A stretch of 64,000 nt of DNA from NCBI RefSeq assembly GCF_002252565.1, contig NZ_NPML01000013.1, positions 62,001 to 126,000 of the forward strand, read 5' to 3'. This DNA is from Petroclostridium xylanilyticum. Its GTDB lineage: Bacteria; Bacillota; Clostridia; SK-Y3. The translations under genes and the position numbers were made by a program. Numbering within the stretch: position 1 is the stretch's first letter; each line of letters begins with the position of its first letter. Of the stretch, positions 18,249-26,343 are shown piece after piece. Below the pieces are notes generated by a model. The model was given only the letters and a program-made list of their open reading frames with translations, was not told the origin of the DNA and searched no databases.

Positions 18249-18977
18249 CTAAACAGATTGCACATTACACCACTGCTCTAAAACCACAGGAATTTCCCGG
18301 TCTAAAACAATTTGTCTGCTGTCAATAATACATCTATATGCCCATAAATTGACACCTGCCTGACAAGCCTTTCTTAAGGCTATTCCAAAATCCTTATCCG
18401 TCCTGTCATTAGGCATGATAGCATCAGCATCTTCCCTTTGAATAATAAATATAACACCTGTTCCCTTTCCTTCTAACTTTAACTGTGTTAATTCTTCCAG
18501 GTGTTTTGTACCTCTTGCAGTAGGAGCATCAGGGAAGTATGCCTTTCTAGCCTCCACAAGCGTGACGCCTTTTACCTCTATGTAATACTCTTTGTCTTGT
18601 GAAAAAAGTCCAAAATCAAACCGGCTATTTCCTACAGACACTTCCTTTTTTATTTGTTTATATTCACTAAACTGGCTAAATTTTTTCTGTTTTAACATTT
18701 CAAATACAATCCTGTTGGGAACATTGGCCGAATCAATAGATACCCATACTCCGTCTTTTTTTACTAACAACAGGCCAAATTGTGTTTTGCGATTCGAATT
18801 ATTAAACTTTCTCACAAGTACTGCAGCATCATCCACCAAAAGCTCTTTTAGTCTGCCTGTATTGGGCACATGAACCAGGTTATCCACTCCATCTATATTC
18901 ACAATTGCTTCAAATCTATTCAACCTTTTTCTGAATTTACCTTCTACAAGCTGCCCTTCAATCTGCAAAATCATCAC
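18249..18977 (-). CDS. sfsA: SfsA family DNA/RNA nuclease (sugar fermentation stimulation protein)
   Basis: About 240 residues matching SfsA along the whole length: LVEGKFRKRLNRF at the start (OB-like domain), then the nuclease-like core RFDFGLFSQDKEYYIEVKGVTLV, with the acidic/EVKG residues of the PD-(D/E)XK type, and FPDAPTARGTKHLEEL. Named from a sugar-fermentation phenotype in E. coli; related proteins cut nucleic acid. The first GTG/ATG codons overlap the GGGGTGAT ribosome site; the TTG at 18968, eight bases later, gives the family-typical N-terminus and is the likeliest start. Confidence 0.9.
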   Translation of the reverse strand: MMILQIEGQLVEGKFRKRLNRFEAIVNIDGVDNLVHVPNTGRLKELLVDDAAVLVRKFNNSNRKTQFGLLLVKKDGVWVSIDSANVPNRIVFEMLKQKKFSQFSEYKQIKKEVSVGNSRFDFGLFSQDKEYYIEVKGVTLVEARKAYFPDAPTARGTKHLEELTQLKLEGKGTGVIFIIQREDADAIMPNDRTDKDFGIALRKACQAGVNLWAYRCIIDSRQIVLDREIPVVLEQWCNVQSV

Positions 18978-19025
18978 CCCAAAAAAGCATAAGTTATGAA
19001 TCTTTTAAAGTCTACATCTATGTTC

Positions 19026-19112
19026 TATATAGTTCACAGTTAACAGTTCTTGGTTCACAGCAGCAAACGATTTAATAGCTTTTACTGTGAACTGTGAACC
19101 GTAAACTGTGAA
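19026..19112. repeat. GTTCAC-type hairpin repeat, copy 2
   Basis: Starts TATAGTTCACAGTT and ends with repeated CTGTGAAC/CCGTAAAC units, forming inverted repeats. It shares ends and GCAGCAA with 2079-2160. It lies between sfsA and thiC. Confidence 0.6.
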
Positions 19113-19173
19113 CTTATTTACTTTATCTGCCATGTGAAATCATTATCAGTAAATATATAATAAAATATTAATA

Positions 19174-19235
19174 CCCAAAAACTGCGTTAGTCTTTCAAGA
19201 AAACTAATTACTTTCTAGTTAACGCAGTTTTTGGG
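19174..19235 (-). terminator. Terminator behind the thiamine operon
   Basis: Arms CCCAAAAACTGCGTTA and TAACGCAGTTTTTGGG pair perfectly over 16 bp with a loop of about 30 nt. It lies 36 bases after the thiC stop, where the operon should end. There is no long T-tract outside the stem. Confidence 0.7.
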
Positions 19236-19270
19236 CTATCTTAATCTCAATCTGAATCTAAGTCTTAATT

Positions 19271-20581
19271 TTAATCTCTCAAAATATTAATATCTTCCCC
19301 GCTAAGCACCTTCTTCATATTTCTCATGGAACACATCTTTCCACACATGGTGCAGCTATCTTCATGCTCAGGAGTAGATTCCGCCCTGTACCTTCTCGCC
19401 TTTTCAGGGTCCATAGCCAATTCAAACATCCTGTTCCAGTCAAGGTTTGCCCGGGCTTCACTCATCTGGTTATCCCATTCCCTTGCTCCCTTGATGCCTT
19501 TTGCGATATCTGCAGCATGGGCAGCTATTCTTGCTGCAATGATACCTTCTTTCATATCTTCCAACGTAGGTAGCCGAAGATGTTCTGCAGGAGTCACATA
19601 GCAGAGGAAGTCAGCTCCGTTCGCAGCTGCAATGGCCCCTCCGATTGCACTGGTAATATGGTCATAGCCGGGGGCTACATCCGTTACGATGGGTCCTAGT
19701 ACATAGAAGGGTGCGCCGTGGCATAGTCTCTTTTCCAGCATCATATTTCCTGCAATTTCATTTAAAGCCATATGTCCCGGACCTTCTATCATAACCTGCA
19801 CATTTCTTTCCCATGCTCTTTTGGTAAGCTCGCCTAATACAATCAACTCCTCTATCTGTGATGCATCGGTTGAGTCATGTATGCTGCCCGGTCTGCAAGC
19901 ATCTCCCAAACTGAGTGTAACATCATATTTTTCACATATGTCTAGGATTTTATCAAAATATTCGTAAAATGGGTTTTCCTTTTTGTTTAGCTCCATCCAG
20001 GCAAACATTAAAGAACCTCCGCGGGATACAATGTTTGTAAGCCTTTTATTCTTTTTAAACCTTTCAGCTGTAGCCCTATTAATTCCGGCATGGATGGTCA
20101 TAAAATCAACACCGTCCTGGGCATGTTTTTCTACTACATCCAGGAACTCCTGCTCCGTAATATCTTTTAACTCTTTGTCATAAAATCCTACAGCATCGTA
20201 AATTGGTACCGTACCGATCATTGCCCGGGAAATATTTATCAATTTCTGTCGAAACTCTTGCGTTTTACCATAGGAACTTAAGTCCATAATCGCTTCTGCC
20301 TTTAACTCTAACGCCTTTTTTACTTTTTCTATCTCTACATCTATGTTGCAGCAGTCTTTTGATATGCCTAAGTTTACATTAATTTTTGTCCTTAAGCCTT
20401 CCCCTACGCCCTCAGGGTCTAGATTAGTGTGATTTTTATTTGCTGGAATGACTACTTTCCCCTGTGCAACCAATTCTCTTAAAAGGTTAACATCCATTTT
20501 CTCTTTCTGGGCAACAATATTCATTTCCCTTGTAATAATACCTTTTCTGGCTGCATCCATTTGAGTCGTATATGCCATCAT
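19271..20581 (-). CDS. thiC: Phosphomethylpyrimidine synthase ThiC
   Basis: 436 residues, the short non-plant form. ThiC is a radical-SAM enzyme that rearranges aminoimidazole ribotide into HMP phosphate. The 4Fe-4S cysteines sit in the C-terminal [11 protein letters not shown] (C-x2-C-x3-C). Core motifs [29 protein letters not shown] and [14 protein letters not shown] are present. Last gene of the riboswitch-controlled thi operon, 64 bases after the ThiD2-ThiE gene. GAGGAG precedes tandem ATG codons. Start could be either of the two adjacent ATGs. Confidence 0.97.
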   Translation of the reverse strand: MMAYTTQMDAARKGIITREMNIVAQKEKMDVNLLRELVAQGKVVIPANKNHTNLDPEGVGEGLRTKINVNLGISKDCCNIDVEIEKVKKALELKAEAIMDLSSYGKTQEFRQKLINISRAMIGTVPIYDAVGFYDKELKDITEQEFLDVVEKHAQDGVDFMTIHAGINRATAERFKKNKRLTNIVSRGGSLMFAWMELNKKENPFYEYFDKILDICEKYDVTLSLGDACRPGSIHDSTDASQIEELIVLGELTKRAWERNVQVMIEGPGHMALNEIAGNMMLEKRLCHGAPFYVLGPIVTDVAPGYDHITSAIGGAIAAANGADFLCYVTPAEHLRLPTLEDMKEGIIAARIAAHAADIAKGIKGAREWDNQMSEARANLDWNRMFELAMDPEKARRYRAESTPEHEDSCTMCGKMCSMRNMKKVLSGEDINILRD

Positions 20582-20644
20582 ATTCCATCGCTCCTCATAT
20601 TAAAAATAGAACTTAATCTCAACCTCACTCTTAATTCTCCATTA

Positions 20645-21706
20645 TCAATTCTCACTTCTGCATTGCTTAATTATGTTTCTTATACTCTCTACCTTCTGTT
20701 TTATATCGTCTGCTCCGACAATTTCAGTAACCATTGCAATACATTTTGCTCCACGTTTTGCAACTTCAGCAACATTATTCTCCTTTATTCCTCCGATTGC
20801 TACAAAAGGGATATTTACGCTTTTTACTGCATATTCCAGATATTCCAGGCCAACAGGATCGCATACATCCTTTTTGGTAAAGGTTCTAAATATTGGTCCT
20901 ACCCCGATATAGTCTGCTCCCCTGGCTATGGCATCTTGGGCTTGTAGAGGGGAATGAGTGGAAAGCCCGATAATCATCTCGTCTCCCACCAACTCCCTTA
21001 CTTTCTCAATAGGCAAATCTTCCTGCCCGATATGTACCCCGTCTGCTTTTACAAGCAGCGCTATGTCAATATCATCATTCACGATAAAGGTAACTCCCGC
21101 CTGCCTGGTTAATTCTCTTATTTTTTTACACTCTTCATATTTATACAGCATCTTTTTGTCCTTCTCACGGTATTGTATTATTTTTACTCCTGCTTCAATC
21201 ATCTGCTGTACTACTTCAATGTTATTCCTGCCTCTCGAATATTCTTCTGCTGTAAGACAATACAAGTCAGTGTCCAGTAAATTCTTTTTAATAATTTTAT
21301 TAACTTTAGAAAAATACAATTTCTCAACTGTATAGGAATCATATCTGCAGGCTTCATAAACTTTTGATACTTCATAGTGCCCGGCGATTTTAAAGTTTTC
21401 TTCTATAACTCTTAACCCTTCCTGTACCCGCTTGAAATTACCCATGATTAATTCTTTTATATTTACTTTATTATCCAAATCATTTTTCTGCGAGATTTCA
21501 AGTCCCAGGTCATTTATCGAATCCCTATGGTCTAAAAAATCGGAGTAAAAGTTATTTGCTGATTTTCTCACTCGGTGCCGTATTTTTTTTATTTCTTCCG
21601 TAAGCTGTGGTTCTTCATAATAGAAACGGGCCAGATCCTCTAATACTCTTAACCCTTCAGCTACGCGGTTTATGTTAGCATCAATAATCCGGTAAATCTT
21701 ATCCAC
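20645..21706 (-). CDS. thiE: ThiD2-ThiE fusion: HMP-phosphate kinase and thiamine-phosphate synthase
   Basis: 353 residues. The C-terminal part (about 145-353) is ThiE, the TIM-barrel that joins HMP-PP and thiazole phosphate; IQYREKDKKMLY, VNDDIDIALLVKADGVHIGQEDLP, GLSTHSPLQA and GADYIGVGPIF are its motifs. The N-terminal 140 residues (YRIIDANINRVAEGLRVLED, IKKIRHRVRK) match the ThiD2 domain, an HMP-phosphate kinase unrelated to classical ThiD. The fusion thus covers the missing kinase step of this operon. GTG start after GGAAG. Between thiH and thiC. Confidence 0.9.
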   Translation of the reverse strand: MDKIYRIIDANINRVAEGLRVLEDLARFYYEEPQLTEEIKKIRHRVRKSANNFYSDFLDHRDSINDLGLEISQKNDLDNKVNIKELIMGNFKRVQEGLRVIEENFKIAGHYEVSKVYEACRYDSYTVEKLYFSKVNKIIKKNLLDTDLYCLTAEEYSRGRNNIEVVQQMIEAGVKIIQYREKDKKMLYKYEECKKIRELTRQAGVTFIVNDDIDIALLVKADGVHIGQEDLPIEKVRELVGDEMIIGLSTHSPLQAQDAIARGADYIGVGPIFRTFTKKDVCDPVGLEYLEYAVKSVNIPFVAIGGIKENNVAEVAKRGAKCIAMVTEIVGADDIKQKVESIRNIIKQCRSEN

Positions 21707-21725
21707 TTTTTCACTTCCTTTCTAT

Positions 21726-21870
21726 CGAAACTGCTGAAAAAGTGCTTGATCGGTCAGGGCTTCGACATGGGGACAGTTCCTCAGTCGCATGAAAACCGCA
21801 TGCGACAGACGAACCGTCCCCAAGCCGCCTCCCTTCTTACTATGCAAACATGACTTTTTCAGCAGTTTCG
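21726..21870. repeat. MITE-like nested hairpin inside the thi operon
   Basis: Outer arms CGAAACTGCTGAAAAAGT and ACTTTTTCAGCAGTTTCG pair perfectly over 18 bp. Inside are GGGGACAGTTC/GAACCGTCCCC and TCGCATG/CATGCGA stems. It occupies the 270-bp gap between thiH and the ThiD2-ThiE gene; a second, degenerate outer-arm motif follows at about 21910. Confidence 0.7.
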
Positions 21871-21933
21871 AACCGTACCCAAGCCGCATTCCTTCTCACT
21901 GCTAAACCAGACTTTTTTAGCGGTTTTGGTTTT

Positions 21934-21958
21934 ACTCCTCACTGTCCACTCCCCACTA
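21934..21958. repeat. CACTCCCCACT repeat unit, single arm
   Basis: A 25-bp stretch (CACTGTCCACTCCCCACT within it) that is shared, in either orientation, with the hairpin at 47888-47962. Confidence 0.5.
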
Positions 21959-21977
21959 TTTTCTATTAATCTGAATC

Positions 21978-23084
21978 TTAAATGGTTTGCCAGTCTTTAA
22001 ATACAGGCTGGTAACCCAACCGTAAAATTGCTTCTCTCATTTCCTGAACGCTTCGCTCATCAGATATATCAAACTGTCCTGTATTTTCTTCCTGCTGCGT
22101 ATGCCCTCCCACTGCCGTGCTGGAACCGGCAGACATTTTTGTTACACCCAACCGGATAATATTATCTCTAAATTGTGCATTTTCTCTCGTAGAGATGGTA
22201 ATTCCTGCCCTGGGCATAAACAACCGGAAAGCTAACATTATCTGGACCATATTTTTATCACTGACAATACAATTAGGCTGAAAACCTCCCACATGTGGCC
22301 TTATTCTAGGTAAAGACAGGCTAATCTCTGTTTCCATATAGCGATTTTGAAGATAATTAGCATGTAAGCCTGTAAAAAAAGCTTCCCTTCGCCACTCTTT
22401 GTCCAACCCCAGGAGTGCACCTATATTTACTGAACGCATAAAAGCTTTACACGCCCTCTCAGGAGCATCCAATCTGAATCTATAGTCTTTTTTGGGGCCC
22501 TTCAAATGAAGCTGGTCGTATAGTCCTTCATTGTACGTCTCTTGATATATAGTGAATGAATCTACGCCTGCTTTTATGAGCCGCGCATATTCCTCTTCCT
22601 CCAGCGCGTAAATTTCTATCGCTATGGAAGTAAAATATTTTCTTAATATCTCAATACAATCTTCGAGATATTCCAGAGAAGCTATTTTTTTTGCATCTCC
22701 CGTAAGAATCAGGATGTGCTTTAATCCTGTAGCAGCAATTGCTTTTGCTTCAGCTTCAACTTCATCCAGTGTGAGCTGCTTTCTTTGTATTTTGTTTTTA
22801 GTATTAAATCCGCAATACAGGCACTGGTTAGTACAATAATTAGACAAATATAAAGGCGTATATAGCAAAATGGTCTTACCGAAGTTATGTATTGTAAGCG
22901 TATGCGCTTTTTGTGCCATCTCTTCGAGATATTTTTCAGCCCTTGGAGATAGTAAAGCCAAAAAATCCAATACTGTCAGTTTATCTTTGTTTATAGCACT
23001 TTGCACCTGGTAGTCAGTAACACTTTTAAAAAAATCATTAAATTTAAAATCTTTATATGCTAAATATTCATTGTAAAAGCTCAT
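21978..23084 (-). CDS. thiH: 2-iminoacetate synthase ThiH
   Basis: 368 residues, a radical-SAM enzyme that cleaves tyrosine to give dehydroglycine for the thiazole ring; this is the oxygen-independent route, fitting an anaerobe (ThiO would be the aerobic alternative). The cluster motif CTNQCLYC (CxxxCxxC) lies near residue 88. [30 protein letters not shown] and [11 protein letters not shown] are characteristic. AAGGA is seven bases before the ATG. It follows thiG by 30 bases. Confidence 0.95.
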   Translation of the reverse strand: MSFYNEYLAYKDFKFNDFFKSVTDYQVQSAINKDKLTVLDFLALLSPRAEKYLEEMAQKAHTLTIHNFGKTILLYTPLYLSNYCTNQCLYCGFNTKNKIQRKQLTLDEVEAEAKAIAATGLKHILILTGDAKKIASLEYLEDCIEILRKYFTSIAIEIYALEEEEYARLIKAGVDSFTIYQETYNEGLYDQLHLKGPKKDYRFRLDAPERACKAFMRSVNIGALLGLDKEWRREAFFTGLHANYLQNRYMETEISLSLPRIRPHVGGFQPNCIVSDKNMVQIMLAFRLFMPRAGITISTRENAQFRDNIIRLGVTKMSAGSSTAVGGHTQQEENTGQFDISDERSVQEMREAILRLGYQPVFKDWQTI

Positions 23085-23114
23085 TCGTCATTCCTTCTTT
23101 TTATGCATTAATAT

Positions 23115-23885
23115 CTACTCGTGTAGAAATCCCGTCAGTGGAGATGAGGCCCTCGCATAATCCGCTGTAGCACCTAAGCCGGCTAAATACGCCTGTCTGC
23201 CTGCACTTACTGCTTTACCAAAGGCTTCGGCCATCAGGACAGGATTGCTTGCGCTGGCTATTGCCGTATTCAATAGACATGCTGCCGCTCCCATTTCCAT
23301 CGCTTCACATGCATCTGAAGGTTTACCAATACCTGCATCTACAACGATGGGAAGCGGAATTTCGTCAATTAGAATCCTGATCAGCTCTTTTGTTTTCAAC
23401 CCTCTATTGGTACCGATGGGGGCACCCAAAGGCATTACAGCTGCTGCTCCTGCTTCTACCAGCTTCTTTGCTACCATGAGGTCGGGACTGATATAAGGAA
23501 GTACTACAAATCCTTCAGCTGCCAGTACTTCTGTAGCTTTAATCGTTTCATAACCATCGGGAAGAAGATATTTATTATCTGAAATGACTTCAATTTTAAT
23601 CCAGTTACCACAACCGGCCGCCCTGGCAAGTCTTGCAATTCTTATTGCTTCCTGGGCATTTCTTGCCCCGGATGTGTTGGGAAGCAACTGAATGTCTTTT
23701 GGTATGTAATTTAAAACATTATCTGTTTCTGAATCAAAATCTATTCTTCTAAGAGCGACAGTGATTACCTGGGCTCCAGACTTTTTTAAAATCTCGGGAA
23801 TAAGTGCATCAGAAGAATATTTGCCTGTTCCAACGAACAAACGGCTGTCCAATTCTTTCCCGCCAATGACCAGTTTATCATTCAT
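23115..23885 (-). CDS. thiG: Thiazole synthase ThiG
   Basis: 256 residues, full length. ThiG is a TIM-barrel that condenses DXP, ThiS thiocarboxylate and dehydroglycine. Motifs seen: [55 protein letters not shown] (with the lysine of the active-site region), [10 protein letters not shown] and [19 protein letters not shown]. The start lies two bases after the thiS stop, consistent with coupling to its partner protein. Confidence 0.97.
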   Translation of the reverse strand: MNDKLVIGGKELDSRLFVGTGKYSSDALIPEILKKSGAQVITVALRRIDFDSETDNVLNYIPKDIQLLPNTSGARNAQEAIRIARLARAAGCGNWIKIEVISDNKYLLPDGYETIKATEVLAAEGFVVLPYISPDLMVAKKLVEAGAAAVMPLGAPIGTNRGLKTKELIRILIDEIPLPIVVDAGIGKPSDACEAMEMGAAACLLNTAIASASNPVLMAEAFGKAVSAGRQAYLAGLGATADYARASSPLTGFLHE

Positions 23886-23889
23886 ATCG

Positions 23890-24090
23890 TCAACCCCCTC
23901 CTACAAACCTTAAAACTTCCAGGACATCGTTTTCTTTTAACATAATGTTGCCCCAGTTTTCTTTTCCGATAATATCATAATTATGTTCTACAACGACAGT
24001 GTTAGGATCGATTCCTTTTGATTTCAGCAAATCAAGCAGGCTCATTTCATTTTCCAATGTTTCCTTTTTACCATTAAGCGTTATAACCAT
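23890..24090 (-). CDS. thiS: Sulfur carrier protein ThiS
   Basis: 66 residues with the ubiquitin-like beta-grasp pattern ([37 protein letters not shown]). The C-terminal Gly-Gly is adenylated and thiolated to deliver sulfur to ThiG. First gene behind the TPP riboswitch; GGGGGGAGAGG precedes the ATG. The adenylating enzyme ThiF is not in this operon, so it must be encoded elsewhere or be replaced by a MoeB-type enzyme. Confidence 0.93.
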   Translation of the reverse strand: MVITLNGKKETLENEMSLLDLLKSKGIDPNTVVVEHNYDIIGKENWGNIMLKENDVLEVLRFVGGG

Positions 24091-24103
24091 TTTTCCTCTC
24101 CCC

Positions 24104-24141
24104 CCAATACAAAAAATTAAAGCTTACCCGAAGGTAAGCCT
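24104..24141 (-). terminator. Riboswitch expression-platform terminator
   Basis: Stem GCTTACC/GGGTAAGC around a TTC loop, followed by TTTAATTTTTT on the minus strand. It stands between the TPP aptamer and thiS, so ligand binding would end transcription. Confidence 0.85.
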
Positions 24142-24162
24142 TATTATCAATTATCAACTCAT

Positions 24163-24245
24163 ATGCTTGCTTCCCTACGGTGGTACTAACCACATCAGGT
24201 TCAGAGGGTTAGGATTTCTCCTTCTCAGCCATATGGCACCCCTAG
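24163..24245 (-). ncRNA. TPP riboswitch (THI element) aptamer
   Basis: On the minus strand it shows the invariant parts GGGGTGCC, GGCTGAGA, ACCCTCTGAACCTGAT, a GTGGTTAGTACCAC arm and CGTAGGGAAGC, in the right order. It senses thiamine pyrophosphate and controls the downstream thiS-G-H-D2E-C operon, almost certainly by premature termination at the adjacent hairpin. Confidence 0.97.
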
Positions 24246-24281
24246 CTGCCATTATTTAATTTTCATTGCTCTTTATCAATA

Positions 24282-24310
24282 AGTATACTCCAATATTTTC
24301 AATTTGTAAA
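24282..24310 (-). promoter_or_regulatory. Sigma-A-type promoter of the thiamine operon
   Basis: TTTACA (-35) and TATACT (-10) are separated by exactly 17 bases, with the -10 some 37 bases upstream of the aptamer. The remaining DNA up to 24482 shows no gene. Confidence 0.75.
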
Positions 24311-24482
24311 GCATTTTGTATACAAATTTGTTTACCTTCACAATAAAACTAAACAAACGGTTAAACTGGCCGCCGTCTTAAACTTCGGATAGCAACTTCG
24401 TGTTCACCTAAAATTTCACATTATACACTAATTCCAGGATGTCGAAAATATCTCTTATCTTTTTTCTTTCATGCAAGGTCTC

Positions 24483-25334
24483 TTACTGTGCCATCCTGTC
24501 CTGTTGCTGATAAACAGCAAAGTTAGATTTACTTTGTGCTATTCTTTTCCATTCCGGCTTCCGGTTGTTAAATACAGTAATGTATTCAAAACCTGCTTCT
24601 CTTGCAATTTCAATTCCTTCTTCAATTCCTTTGCCTACATCAGCAGCAGAATGGGCATCAGAGCCTACGGTTATTACCTCACCACCCATATACCTGTACA
24701 ATTTTACAATATCTAACGAAGGCAGGCAGGATTTCGAATGCTGTCTTAACCCTGACGTATTGATTTCTATTCCTTTACCATTCTGTATTAATATTTTAAA
24801 TATTTCTTCCAGGTCTTCCCTGTATTCCATCAGAGAAATGACAATTCCATGGATTGCAGCATAACGTTTTGGTAAGTCCAGGTGCCCGATACAATCAAAC
24901 CTGTTCCACTGTGCAAGTTTTTTTAACTGTCTTAAGTATTGTTTGCAGTAATATCTTACATCTGCATTTTTATAATCTATCTCCCCTACATCTATATCTC
25001 CGGGTATTTTATGTGCCGAAGCCAGTACATAATCATAGGGATAGCTCTCTATCAGCCTGGTACTATACTCAGGGTACATGTGGGGCTGCCCCAGTTCCAC
25101 TCCCGTTTTTATCTTTAGTTTATTCTTATAAACTGCCCGTGCCTTCATAACATCAAATATATAATATTCAGGATTATATTGTTTATATTCCTCATTCCCC
25201 TCAACAGGCTCAAAATGATCTGTAATCGCAATTTCATTCAAACCTATTTCTGCTGCTTTTTGGCACATCTCTATGACGGAATTTTTTCCGTCAGTTGAAT
25301 TACTCGAATGCATGTGATAGTCACAGAAATACAT
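24483..25334 (-). CDS. PHP-domain histidinol-phosphatase
   Basis: 283 residues from the chosen ATG (MYFCDYHMHSSN). GGGGAG sits six bases before it, whereas the upstream start at 25349 has no such site. The metal ligands of the PHP phosphoesterase fold are visible: DYHMHSS near residue 5, ITDHFEP near 37, LASAHKIPG near 100, and the C-terminal SDAHSAADVG near 230. Length and motifs fit HisK-type histidinol phosphatase, which removes phosphate in the second-last step of histidine synthesis. No his genes are adjacent, so a related phosphoesterase role is possible. Confidence 0.85.
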   Translation of the reverse strand: MYFCDYHMHSSNSTDGKNSVIEMCQKAAEIGLNEIAITDHFEPVEGNEEYKQYNPEYYIFDVMKARAVYKNKLKIKTGVELGQPHMYPEYSTRLIESYPYDYVLASAHKIPGDIDVGEIDYKNADVRYYCKQYLRQLKKLAQWNRFDCIGHLDLPKRYAAIHGIVISLMEYREDLEEIFKILIQNGKGIEINTSGLRQHSKSCLPSLDIVKLYRYMGGEVITVGSDAHSAADVGKGIEEGIEIAREAGFEYITVFNNRKPEWKRIAQSKSNFAVYQQQDRMAQ

Positions 25335-25440
25335 TGTTACTCCCCTCATTATATAATGTAAAAATTTAATGTAAAAGTTTTTGGTACTTATGACTTTCCA
25401 ATACTATATTACCATGTTTTTGTAAATAATATATTAAATT

Positions 25441-25652
25441 TTTATTAAATTTAACGCATTGTGCTAGCTAAATTATATTCCAATCACTGAGTTTCAAGGC
25501 TAAGAGTCTGTAAATTTGCTCCGGGTCGCATCAAACTCGCTATCGCTCAAACAGGTGATGCGACTTCTCCTCCGCTGCATTAACAGACTCTAAGCCTTTT
25601 CACAACGTTCTTTCCATATAATTTAGCTAGCACAAAAAGTTAAATTTAATGT
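25441..25652. repeat. Large nested inverted-repeat element
   Basis: Four stems nest inside each other: TTAAATTTAAC/GTTAAATTTAA, GTGCTAGCTAAATTATAT/ATATAATTTAGCTAGCAC (18 bp, perfect), GGCTAAGAGTCTGT/ACAGACTCTAAGCC (one mismatch) and GTCGCATC/GATGCGAC. The whole 212 bp folds into one rod. It fills the gap between the phosphatase and the next gene, overlapping the latter's stop. A broken end copy lies at 5656. Confidence 0.75.
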
Positions 25653-25978
25653 TCCAGAGTGTTAAATTCATCCAGATTCATTACATTGACAGGCGTAGGG
25701 TGCTCAATTTCATCCCTGGCAATAAGGAATATTTCTGATAATTTCGCTCCATCGGACAGTGCCTCTACAACCTCATCAATAATTTCCAGGGATTTCTCTT
25801 CGTCTTTATATTTATAAATCAGATTACGTATATTATTATATACCTCTTGCTCGTCAGTTGCATCTATTTCATTCTTTAGCATGTCTGTAAACGTATTGCT
25901 TAACTTGTTTTCACCGTCTTCATACTTTTCCACTTCTTTTATAACCGAATAAAGATTTATATTTTCTATCTCGTCCAT
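25646..25978 (-). CDS. Hypothetical acidic protein
   Basis: 110 residues, rich in Asp/Glu, with no signal peptide, membrane segment or recognised motif. It is predicted to be largely helical (IKEVEKYEDGENKLSNTFTDMLKNEI, YKDEEKSLEIIDEVVEALSDGAKLSEI). A clear AAGGAG site nine bases before the ATG, and coding-like composition, support it being real. Its last codons lie in the outer arm of the nested hairpin element, so the element may have supplied the stop. The function is not recognised; no operon partner is evident. Confidence 0.65.
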   Translation of the reverse strand: MDEIENINLYSVIKEVEKYEDGENKLSNTFTDMLKNEIDATDEQEVYNNIRNLIYKYKDEEKSLEIIDEVVEALSDGAKLSEIFLIARDEIEHPTPVNVMNLDEFNTLEH

Positions 25979-26156
25979 AAAAATACACTCCTTTTTATAA
26001 GTTTTTTTATTATTAGCATTACCAAATAAAGCAGGTAATTTTCATGGAGATTGTTGGCTAAAAACAAAAGAGCTGCCAGCCTTTTAGTCACGTAAATAAT
26101 ACACATTTAAATACATTGTTTTGTACTGAAGGGCTGGTTGTAAAATTTGTTTTATG

Positions 26157-26267
26157 ATATTATATCAATAACCAGTATAAAATTAAAAAATAAATTAATG
26201 CAGTTATTGATGAAATTAAGCAACTTTAAATCATAATATTTACTTTAAAGTTGCTTAATTATAAACT
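26157..26267 (+). repeat. Two-stem dispersed element, copy 2
   Basis: Stem 1 ATCAATAAC/GTTATTGAT and stem 2 AAGCAACTTTAAA/TTTAAAGTTGCTT, with the conserved AAATAAATTAATG between the arms of stem 1. Both stems carry paired changes relative to the other copies. It lies about 75 bases upstream of the NAD synthetase start, in the same direction. Confidence 0.75.
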
Positions 26268-26343
26268 ATATTTAGTCAAACAATATTATAATAATAGGGT
26301 ATATATTTTATGCTATTTCCGTTTAACAGGAGTTGAAAAAAAT

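Noticed and set aside
25501-25580. GC-rich inner part of the nested hairpin considered as a tRNA or T-box
   Set aside because: No tRNA arm pattern, anticodon loop or T-box TGGNACC-type sequence; it is explained by nested inverted repeats.
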